Shown one piece after another: positions 15,801 through 22,718 of a stretch of 64,000 bases of DNA. The translations under genes were made by a program, and so were the position numbers. Each line of letters opens with the position of its first letter. The stretch's first letter is position 1. Location: the NCBI RefSeq assembly GCF_023223525.1, contig NZ_JALPRX010000038.1, positions 118,433 through 182,432 on the forward strand. The letters run 5' to 3'. Under the pieces are notes generated by a model. That model was not told the origin of the DNA. It made no database searches and saw nothing but the letters and a program-made list of their open reading frames with translations. This stretch comes from Roseomonas acroporae. GTDB lineage: Bacteria; Pseudomonadota; Alphaproteobacteria; Acetobacterales; Acetobacteraceae.

Positions 15801-16868
15801 CTACGGCCCGCCGCAGCCCGGCCGGTCGAACAGCGCCGCCAGCCCGCAGGCCGAGGTGAGCATGGCGTTGCCGTCATGCCCCACGCCCGGCACTTCCAGC
15901 AGGCGGTGGCGCAGCCCCTCCGGGTGCCGGCGGCGCAGGTCGGCGAGATAGGCGAGGCCGCGCGCGTAGCGGTACGGCCCCTGCGCCTCGGCCATGCAGG
16001 AGCGGTCCAGCGCCGGATGCCGCGGGTTGGTGTCGGCGGTGCCGAGCAGGTAGACCACGTCGCGCGCCACGTAGCCGGCTTCCAGCGCGGCGGGCGCGGC
16101 GTTGCCGGCATAGGGCGGCAGCCCCTGCATGCCGTACTTCCAGCGGTCGTAGCCGGGGCAGGCGGCCGCGTCCGGCCGCGCGAAGCCGCGATTCTCCCCG
16201 GGGGGACCGTCCGGCCGCTCCGGGCCGAAATAGGCGTAGGAGGACGGGTTCGCGACCACGTAGCGCAGCGCCACGCCGGCCCGCCCCAGTGCCTCGCCAC
16301 CCTTCCCGAGCACCGCGTAGCGCTGCACCACCTGCCCGCCGCCGGAATGCCCGGCCACCACCACCTGCCGCAGCGCCGGGAACAGCGCGCGGTCGGCCAG
16401 CCGGGCCAGGATCGCGTCCAGCGCGTCGAAGGAGGAGAGGGGGGCCGGGCCCTCGGCCGGGTCGCCGCCCTGCCAGCCCTCCAGCGTCCAGCGCAGCGTG
16501 TCGTCGGGCAGGCGATGCGCCGGCACGTCGATGCCGGCCAGGAATTGCGGCGTGACCAGCAGCGTGGCGGCACCGGTGCCGGAGGCCGCGACCGCCCGCT
16601 CGCCGGTGGCGTCGTACACGTCGGCGTCGCGCAGCCGGCCGTGGATGACGATCAGCGCGCGTGTCACGCCCGGCAACGGGCGCGACCAGTCCTGCGAGAC
16701 GTAGAGCGGCAGCACGCCCTGCCCGGCCGGGGTGGCGACCGGCAGGCGCGCCGGCGCCACCACGCGCACGGGGCGCCGGTTCGGCGCGTCCTCGTCCACG
16801 GCACGCGCCGGGCCGGCCAGCAGCAGGGCGCCGCCGAGCAGGGCGGCCAGCAAGGGTCTGGCGGTCAT
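15801..16868 (-). CDS. Secreted alpha/beta hydrolase
   Basis: Predicted 355-residue exported protein. Residues 1-23 form a signal peptide (MTARPLLAALLGGALLLAG, cleavage after ARA). VVVAGHSGGGQVVQRYAV is the nucleophile elbow of an alpha/beta hydrolase (Ser in GHSGG). ALIVIHGRLRDADVY provides the oxyanion segment and GVGHDGNAM the C-terminal histidine. GGGGAAG upstream of the ATG supports the start. Eight or so Cys residues hint at disulfides in the periplasm. The family is uncharacterised; esterase or lipase activity is likely but unproven. Repeated DNA flanks the gene on both sides: copy A of the palindromic element and the first hairpin train. Confidence 0.8.
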   Translation of the reverse strand: MTARPLLAALLGGALLLAGPARAVDEDAPNRRPVRVVAPARLPVATPAGQGVLPLYVSQDWSRPLPGVTRALIVIHGRLRDADVYDATGERAVAASGTGAATLLVTPQFLAGIDVPAHRLPDDTLRWTLEGWQGGDPAEGPAPLSSFDALDAILARLADRALFPALRQVVVAGHSGGGQVVQRYAVLGKGGEALGRAGVALRYVVANPSSYAYFGPERPDGPPGENRGFARPDAAACPGYDRWKYGMQGLPPYAGNAAPAALEAGYVARDVVYLLGTADTNPRHPALDRSCMAEAQGPYRYARGLAYLADLRRRHPEGLRHRLLEVPGVGHDGNAMLTSACGLAALFDRPGCGGP

Positions 16869-16915
16869 CGCGTTCTTCCCCAGTGCCCGGCAGGGGGAGG
16901 TTGCATCGGGTGGGG

Positions 16916-17019
16916 GCTTCGCGCCAGCGGTGCGCGGGGAGGCTTCGCGCCGGCGGGGGTGCGGGGAGGCTTCGCGCCGGCGGCGCGCGGGGAGGTTTGC
17001 GCCGGCGGGGGTGCGGGGG
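16916..17019. repeat. 25-27 bp tandem repeat, four units
   Basis: Four consecutive units starting at 16916, 16942, 16969 and 16995, each of the type GCTTCGCGCCGGCGGGGGTG with a GGGGAG end. They lie in the 362-bp gap upstream of the secreted hydrolase gene and run directly into the hairpin train that follows. Non-coding. Confidence 0.85.
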
Positions 17020-17032
17020 CTTCGCCCCTGCG

Positions 17033-17225
17033 ACCCCAGCAAGGGGCGCTGCCCCTTGCATCCCCGCCGGGGGCGAAGCCCCCCGGACCCCCCGTCAGGA
17101 TTCCAGACCCGACGGTTCACCCTGCGAGGCCCAAGGCCGGCGGAGGTCCAGGAACCTGAGGTTCCTGGCGGATGGGGTCCGGGGAAGGCAGAGCCTTCCC
17201 TGGTGGGGTCGCAGGGGCGAAGCCC
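17033..17225. repeat. Hairpin-train intergenic element, copy 1
   Basis: A stretch of consecutive perfect hairpins, each with a 3-nt loop: 17041-17057 (AAGGGGC, loop GCT), 17069-17083 (GGGGGC, loop GAA), 17148-17168 (CCAGGAACC, loop TGA) and 17182-17200 (GGGAAGGC, loop AGA). The linkers between the hairpins match the reverse complement of copy 2 at 52842-53085, for example GCGAGGCCCAA and CGGCGGAGGTCCAGGAAC. Non-coding; fills most of the gap between the hydrolase and the HMG-CoA-lyase-like gene. Confidence 0.85.
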
Positions 17226-17230
17226 CCGCC

Positions 17231-18145
17231 CTACGCCGCGCAGGCGCCCGTCATCGCCGCGCGCACCCGCCCGCCCGGCGAGGCGCCCGGCAGGGCCGCC
17301 GCGCGCGCCGCCAGCCGCACCAGCGCGTCGAGATCCACCCCCGTCTCCACCCCCATGCGGTGGAGCATCCACACCACGTCCTCGGTGGCGGTGTTGCCGG
17401 TGGCGCCCGGCGCGAAGGGGCAGCCGCCGAGCCCGCCGAAGGCCGCGTCGAAGCCGGTGATGCCGGCATGCCAGGCGGCGGCGACGTTGGCGAGGCCGAG
17501 CCCGTAGGTGTCGTGGCCGTGGAACACGAAGCGCGTGCCGCCCTCTCCCCCGCTGGCACCGAAGCGGCGCAGGCACTCGGCCGAGAGCGCCGCGACGTGG
17601 TCCGGATCGGCGCGGCCGGTGGTGTCGCAGAGCCCGACCTCGACATCGGCGCGGTGCTCGAGCATGCGCGCGAGCCGGTCCAGCACCAGGGCCTGGTCCA
17701 TCCGCCCGTCGAAGGGGCAGTCGAAGGTGGTGGCGAGGTTCAGCCGAACCCTGATCCCCGCCGGCAGCCCGGCCATGACCTCGCCGTACTCGCGCGTCGA
17801 ATCCGCCGTGTCGCGGCGCACGTTGGAGCGGTTGTGCGCGTCCGAGGCCGAGATGACGTAGACGAGGTGCCGCGCCCCCGCCTCCAGCGCCAGCGCCACG
17901 CCGCGCGGGTTCGGCACCAGGATCTGCGCGTCGAGCCCCGGCAGATGGGCGGTGCGTCGCAGCACCTCGGCGGTGTCGCGCAGCTGCGGCACGGCCTTCG
18001 GGTTGACGAAGGAGCCGATCTCGATCCGGCGCAGCCCGGCGGCGTGCGCGGCCTCGACGAAGGCGACCTTGTCGTCGGTCGGGATGAAGGGCCCGATGGG
18101 CTGGAAGCCGTCGCGCGGCGCGACCTCGATCAGCGTGGCCTTCAC
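17231..18145 (-). CDS. Hydroxymethylglutaryl-CoA lyase family protein
   Basis: Predicted 304-residue TIM-barrel lyase of the HMG-CoA lyase family. Residues seen: EVAPRDGFQPIG (catalytic Arg-Asp), GSFVNPKAVPQL, the metal-binding HGHDTYGLGLAN, and GGLGGCPFAPGATGNTATED with the mobile catalytic Cys. The start is GTG at 18145, which overlaps the CaiB stop as GTGA; no closer ATG keeps APRDG. It cleaves a 3-hydroxy-3-methyl-acyl-CoA into acetyl-CoA and a ketoacid. With the CoA-transferase and TctC gene upstream it probably completes a dicarboxylate breakdown pathway (HMG, citramalyl-CoA or similar); the real substrate is open. Confidence 0.88.
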   Translation of the reverse strand: MKATLIEVAPRDGFQPIGPFIPTDDKVAFVEAAHAAGLRRIEIGSFVNPKAVPQLRDTAEVLRRTAHLPGLDAQILVPNPRGVALALEAGARHLVYVISASDAHNRSNVRRDTADSTREYGEVMAGLPAGIRVRLNLATTFDCPFDGRMDQALVLDRLARMLEHRADVEVGLCDTTGRADPDHVAALSAECLRRFGASGGEGGTRFVFHGHDTYGLGLANVAAAWHAGITGFDAAFGGLGGCPFAPGATGNTATEDVVWMLHRMGVETGVDLDALVRLAARAAALPGASPGGRVRAAMTGACAA

Positions 18146-19371
18146 AGCACGCCCCCTTCCTTCAGCGACGCGATGCGCGCCGCGTCGTAGCCCAGCACCT
18201 CGCCCAGCACGGAGGCGTTGTCCGCGCCCACGGCCGGGCCGGTGGAGCGGGGCGCGTTCGGCGTGTGGTCCATGCGCGGCACCACGCCGGGGTGCAGCAC
18301 GGCGCCGAGCATCGGGTCGGCCACCTCCTGCACCATGCCGCGGGCGCGGAACTGCGCGTCCGCCGCGATGTCGGCCACGGTGTAGACGCGGGTGTGCGGG
18401 ATGTTGGCGTCGCGCAGCGCCGCCTCCAGCGCGTCGGCGTCCAGCCCGCCGGCCCATTCGCCGATGATCGCGTCCAGCACCTTCGTGTTGGCGCAGCGCG
18501 CCTGGTTGCCGGCGAAGCGCGGATCCTCGACCAGACCCGGCTGGCCCATCAGCGCGGCGAGCCTGCGGAACAGCGGATCGGAATTCGCCGCGATCAGCAT
18601 CCACACGCCGTCGCGCGCGCGGTAGGCGTTGGTTGGCGCCGCCGTGGCGATGGCGCCGCCCGTCGGCTGTCGCACCGTGCCCAGCGTGCCGTATTCCGGC
18701 AGCGCGCCTTCCAGCAGGCTGAAGATCGATTCCGTCAGCGCCACGTCGATCTCGCCGCCCCGGCCGGTGCGCTCGCGCCTGAGCAGCGCCGCCACCACGC
18801 CGAGCGCCGCGTAGATGCCGGCCACCGAATCGCCGATGCTGACGCCGACGCGCACCGGCGGCAGGTCGGAGGTGCCGGGCGGGTGGTCGGTCAGGTGGCG
18901 CAGCCCGCCGATCGCCTCGCCGATCACGCCGAACGCCGCCTTGTCGCGGTCCGGCCCGTCCTGGCCGTAGCCGGAGACGCGGGCGATCACGAGGTCGGGC
19001 CGCGCGGCGCGCAATTCCGCCTCGCCCAGCCCCATGCGGGCGAGCTGGCCGGGGCGGAAATTCTCCACCAGCGCGTCGCAGTGCTTCACGAGGTCGAGCA
19101 CCACGGCGCGCGCCTCGGGCTTCTTGAGGTCGAGGCTGATGCAGCGCTTGTTGCGCGCATGCACGCTCCACCACGGCGCCGAGCCCTTGTAGCGGGCGCC
19201 CCATTGCCGCACCGGATCGCCGCCCGGCGGCTCGACCTTGATCACCTCGGCGCCGAGATCGCCGAGCAGGCGCGTCGCGAAGGGGGCGGCGACGTAGTGG
19301 CCCAGCTCCAGCACGCGGAAACCGGCCAAGGGGCCGTCGTTGGAGCCGTCGTCGCGGTTCGGTTCGGTCAT
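18142..19371 (-). CDS. CaiB/BaiF family CoA-transferase
   Basis: Predicted 409-residue class III CoA-transferase that moves CoA between acids. FRVLELGHYVAAPFATRLLG and DLGAEVIKVEPPGGDPVRQW are the family N-terminus. The conserved aspartate that forms the acyl anhydride lies in GVSIGDSVAGIYAALG, with RTGRGGEIDVAL after it. The ATG at 19371 is preceded by GGAG at a good distance; a GTG at 19380 overlapping the TctC stop is the alternative. Middle gene of the TctC-CaiB-lyase operon, in which it would activate the imported acid for the downstream lyase. Confidence 0.92.
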   Translation of the reverse strand: MTEPNRDDGSNDGPLAGFRVLELGHYVAAPFATRLLGDLGAEVIKVEPPGGDPVRQWGARYKGSAPWWSVHARNKRCISLDLKKPEARAVVLDLVKHCDALVENFRPGQLARMGLGEAELRAARPDLVIARVSGYGQDGPDRDKAAFGVIGEAIGGLRHLTDHPPGTSDLPPVRVGVSIGDSVAGIYAALGVVAALLRRERTGRGGEIDVALTESIFSLLEGALPEYGTLGTVRQPTGGAIATAAPTNAYRARDGVWMLIAANSDPLFRRLAALMGQPGLVEDPRFAGNQARCANTKVLDAIIGEWAGGLDADALEAALRDANIPHTRVYTVADIAADAQFRARGMVQEVADPMLGAVLHPGVVPRMDHTPNAPRSTGPAVGADNASVLGEVLGYDAARIASLKEGGVL

Positions 19372-19376
19372 GATGC

Positions 19377-20408
19377 TCACTCCGCGCGGATGTTGGCGGC
19401 ACGGACCACGCGGGTCCACTCGTCGAGCTCGTCGTTCACGCGACGGCCCAGCTCGGCCGGCGTCATGGCGCGGATCACGGCACCCTGCTCCTCGGCGCGG
19501 CGGCGGAAATCCGGCGTCGCCACCACCGCGTCGATCGCACGCGTGAGGTGTGCCAGCACCGGCGCCGGCGTGGCGGCGGGGGCGAAGACGGCGAACCAGG
19601 CGACGATGGTCAGCCCCGGCAGGCCGGATTCCGCCAGCGTCGGCACGTCCGGCAGCGCCGGGTGGCGCTCGGCCGATGTGATGGCGAGCGCCCGCAGCGA
19701 GCCGTCGCGCAGATAGGGCATCAGCGGCGGCGGCGTGGTCATGAACAGCTCGACGCGGCCGGCGAGCAGGTCCTGCGTCACCGGCCCGGTGCCGCGATAG
19801 GGCACGTGCACGAGGTCGATCCCGGCGCGCTGCTTCAGCAGCTCCGTGCCGAGATGCTGCATCGAGCCGTTGCCGGAGGAGGCGTAGTTCAGCTCGCCCG
19901 GATGCGCCTTCGCGTAGGCGATCAGCTCGGCGAGGGTGCGCGCCGGCACGCGCGGGTTGGCGAACAGCACCTGCGGGCTGTCCATCAGCAGCGCCACCGG
20001 CGCGAAATCCTTGCGCACGTCGTAGCCGAGGTTGCTCACCACGGCCGGCGAGCCGACGTGGTAGCCGGAGTACTGCACCAGCAGGGTCAGCCCGTCGGGC
20101 TTCGCGCGCGCCACGGCGCCGCTGCCGATGGCGCCGTTGGCGCCGGCGCGGTTCTCCACCACCACGGGCTGGCCGAGGCGCTGGGCCAGCGGCTCGGCCA
20201 GCAGGCGGGCGGCGAAGTCGGTGGTGCCGGCGGCGGTGGGCACGATCAGCGTGACCGGACCGGACGGCAGCGCGCCCTGGCCTGTCGCCTGGCCCGTCCC
20301 CTGGGCGCGGGCGGCGTGGCCGGTCAGCCCGGCCGCCAGACCGGTTGCCAGACTGGCCGCCAGACTGGCCGGCAGAGTGGCGAGCAGGCATCGTCGTGTC
20401 GGGTGCAT
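19377..20408 (-). CDS. TctC/Bug-family solute-binding protein (first copy)
   Basis: Predicted 343-residue periplasmic binding protein of the Bug/TctC family. The signal peptide MHPTRRCLLATLPASLAASL ends after ARAQ. LIVPTAAGTTDFAARLLAEP is the first ligand loop, and VENRAGANGAIGSGAVAR and HVPYRGTGPVTQDLLAGRVE are hallmark segments. AGGAGGA just before the ATG is a strong ribosome site. The signal region shows 12-bp repetition (Leu-Ala-Ala-Ser type). First gene of the operon with CaiB and the lyase, so the ligand is probably a di- or tricarboxylate catabolised by them. No TctA/TctB permease genes are nearby. Confidence 0.93.
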   Translation of the reverse strand: MHPTRRCLLATLPASLAASLATGLAAGLTGHAARAQGTGQATGQGALPSGPVTLIVPTAAGTTDFAARLLAEPLAQRLGQPVVVENRAGANGAIGSGAVARAKPDGLTLLVQYSGYHVGSPAVVSNLGYDVRKDFAPVALLMDSPQVLFANPRVPARTLAELIAYAKAHPGELNYASSGNGSMQHLGTELLKQRAGIDLVHVPYRGTGPVTQDLLAGRVELFMTTPPPLMPYLRDGSLRALAITSAERHPALPDVPTLAESGLPGLTIVAWFAVFAPAATPAPVLAHLTRAIDAVVATPDFRRRAEEQGAVIRAMTPAELGRRVNDELDEWTRVVRAANIRAE

Positions 20409-20623
20409 GGACCGGTCCTCCTGCCTGTGCCGCACGGCACCGGCGGCGTTGCTTGCCGCGACCATGCCGCCGGTCGGCGCGCGCGGCCACCTCTGTTTCG
20501 GCAAGGCAGGTTTCGCTGCATCGCCAGCGGCGGCCGGCCCGGCGCGCCTATGGACAAAACGCCGCCGCCCGGGAAATTGCGGCGGAAACCGCCGCAGGGC
20601 GGAAGCGGAGGAAGGTTTCGGGA

Positions 20624-21679
20624 ATGGGCATGCGGACGGGGCGCCGTGCCCTGCTGGGCGCGGTCGGGGCCGGGCTCGTCGGGCGCGCGTGGGCGCAGGG
20701 CAGGGGCGCGCAGGGCGAGGACGGGCAGGGCGGGGGTGCGCAGGGCGGGACGGCGCCGGTGGACGCGGCGCCCTGGCCGCGCCAGCCGGTGCGGATCATC
20801 GTGCCGGCCGCCGGGGGCGGCTCCTCGGACCCGCTGGCGCGCCTCTGCGCGCAGGAGTTCACGCAACGCTTCGGCCAGCCCTTCGTGGTGGAGAACCGCT
20901 CGGGCGCCTCCGGCAATGTCGGCATGGTGGCGGCCGCCAGGGCGCCGGCGGACGGCCACACGCTGCTGTTCGGCTGGGCGGGGCCGCTGGCCACCAACCT
21001 CGCCCTGTACCCGAATCCCGGCTTCCAGTCGCAGCGGGACTTCGAGCCGATCGCGCTGCTCGGCGCCATCTCCAACACGCTGATCGTCGGGCGGGACTCG
21101 CCGCTGCGGACGCTCGCCGACTACGTCGCGCTGGCGAAGGCGCGGCCCGGCGAGGTCACCTACGGCTCCACCGGCAACGGCAGCTCCATGCACCTCGCCG
21201 GCACGGTGCTGGCGCAGGCGAGCGGCACGCAGCTCGCCCACGTCCCCTACACCTCCGCCGCCGCCGCGACCGCCGACCTGCTGGCCGGCCGCCTCGACGC
21301 GATGTTCCTCGGCGCCCCCGGCACGGTGCCGCTGCTGCAGGGTGGGCAGGTCCGGGTGCTCGCCGTGCTGGCGGAGCAGCGCGTGGAGGTGCTGCCGGAT
21401 TCGCCCACCGCGGCTGAGCAGGGCTATCCGGCGGTGGTGATGGGCACTTGGTTCGCGTGGCTCGCGCCCCGCGGCACGCCGGCGCCTGTCGTGGCCGCGC
21501 TGAACGGGGCGGTGAACGAGCTGCTCCGGGGGCCGCTGCGGGAGCGGCTGCGCCAGCAGGGGCTCGAGATCACGGAGCGCTTCTCCGGCGGCCCGCCGGA
21601 GAAGCTGCGCCGCCTCCTGGCCGACGAGATCGAGCGCCATGCGGCGCTGGTCCGTTCGGCCGGACTGCGGATGGACTGA
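20624..21679 (+). CDS. TctC/Bug-family solute-binding protein (second copy)
   Basis: Predicted 351-residue exported binding protein divergent from the first TctC gene across a 215-bp gap. The N-terminus RTGRRALLGAVGAGLVGRAW resembles a twin-arginine signal and is followed by a Gly/Gln-rich low-complexity linker. Family segments: IIVPAAGGGSSDPLARL, VENRSGASGNVGMVAAARAP, YGSTGNGSSMHLAGTVLA and HVPYTSAAAATADLLAGRL. GGAGGAAGG upstream supports ATG 20624; ATG at 20630 is possible. Ends 30 bp before a convergent LysR gene. Ligand unknown. The shared promoter region with the lyase operon hints at a related substrate. Confidence 0.92.
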   Translation: MGMRTGRRALLGAVGAGLVGRAWAQGRGAQGEDGQGGGAQGGTAPVDAAPWPRQPVRIIVPAAGGGSSDPLARLCAQEFTQRFGQPFVVENRSGASGNVGMVAAARAPADGHTLLFGWAGPLATNLALYPNPGFQSQRDFEPIALLGAISNTLIVGRDSPLRTLADYVALAKARPGEVTYGSTGNGSSMHLAGTVLAQASGTQLAHVPYTSAAAATADLLAGRLDAMFLGAPGTVPLLQGGQVRVLAVLAEQRVEVLPDSPTAAEQGYPAVVMGTWFAWLAPRGTPAPVVAALNGAVNELLRGPLRERLRQQGLEITERFSGGPPEKLRRLLADEIERHAALVRSAGLRMD

Positions 21680-21709
21680 TCCCGGCCAGGGCCCTCCGGG
21701 AAGGAGGCA

Positions 21710-22639
21710 TCAGGCCGGCCGCAGCAGGTAGGCCACCAGCACCTTCACCGCGGCCGGCAGCGTGGCCGGCTCGCGCGTGCAGAGCACCAGCGGCCGTCTC
21801 GCCCAGTCCTCGGCCAGCGGCCGGGTCGCGATCCGCATCAGCCCGGCATAGGGCAGCGCCGCCGTGGCGGGCAGGATGGCGACGCCCAGCCCCGCCTCCA
21901 CCATCCGTCGCACCCCGTCGAAGCCCGAGACGTTCACCCGCTCGTGCAGCGCCATCCCCAGCGCCGCCGCCTGCCGGCGGAACAGCTTCTGCAACGCGGT
22001 TTCCGGCGACTGCCCGACGAAGTCGACCCCGTCGAGATCGGCGAGGCGCAGCGCGTCGCGCGCCAGCAGCGCGTGCCCCTCGGGCAGCAGCACCACCAGC
22101 CGGTCCTCCCGCCAGGGCAGCAGGTGCAGCCCCGCCGCCCGCTCCGTGCCGGAAAGCAGGCCGATATCGGCCGAGCCGGTCCGCACCGCGTGCAGGATGT
22201 CCGCGCTGTAGCGCTCCTCCAGCGTCAGGCGGATGCCGGGATGCGCCGGCAGGAAGCCGGCCAGCGCCTCGGGCAGCACGCTGGAGACGGCGGACATGTT
22301 GGCCTGCAGCCGCACATGCCCGCGCGCGCCGGCGGCGAAGGCGTCCATGTCGGCGCCGATGCGGTCCAGCAGGTCGAACAGCGTGGCGAGATGCGTCATC
22401 AGCACCTCGCCCGCCGCCGTGGGCGCGACGCCCCGGTCGTGGCGGCGCAGCAGCGCCGTGCCGAGCCGCGCCTCCAGCTCGGCGATGCGCCGGCTGGCGG
22501 CGGAGAGCGCGATCGCCTCGCGCTCGGCGGCCTGGGCCAGGCTGCGTTCCTCCACGGCGGCGCGGAACAGGCGCAGGCTGACCGGATCCAGCCGGCGCGC
22601 TGCCGCGCCGATCCGCCGGCGCGTCCGTGCCTCGCTCAT
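21710..22639 (-). CDS. LysR-family transcriptional regulator
   Basis: Predicted 309-residue LysR regulator. The winged helix is near residues 20-75 (LFRAAVEERSLAQAAEREAI, then LSAASRRIAELEARLGTALL). The effector domain follows, with ILHAVRTGSADIGLLSG and VRRMVEAGLGVAILPATAAL. ATG at 22639 is preceded by a GA-rich ribosome site; the in-frame ATG at 22669 gives a Pro/Gly extension and is less likely. It is convergent with the second TctC gene and 79 bp downstream of the molybdenum hydroxylase gene on the same strand. It may control either; no divergent target, the usual LysR pattern, exists. Confidence 0.88.
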   Translation of the reverse strand: MSEARTRRRIGAAARRLDPVSLRLFRAAVEERSLAQAAEREAIALSAASRRIAELEARLGTALLRRHDRGVAPTAAGEVLMTHLATLFDLLDRIGADMDAFAAGARGHVRLQANMSAVSSVLPEALAGFLPAHPGIRLTLEERYSADILHAVRTGSADIGLLSGTERAAGLHLLPWREDRLVVLLPEGHALLARDALRLADLDGVDFVGQSPETALQKLFRRQAAALGMALHERVNVSGFDGVRRMVEAGLGVAILPATAALPYAGLMRIATRPLAEDWARRPLVLCTREPATLPAAVKVLVAYLLRPA

Positions 22640-22718
22640 CGGCGCCTCGCCCCCTCCCGCCGGCGGCATCCGTGGCGGCGCTGCCGCCGGGCACGGACGC
22701 GCCCGGCCGCGGGAATGC

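Noticed and set aside
16869..17230. Possible gene in the open plus-strand frames upstream of the secreted hydrolase
   Set aside because: The sequence is made of tandem repeats and hairpins; translations are Gly/Ala/Arg repeats.
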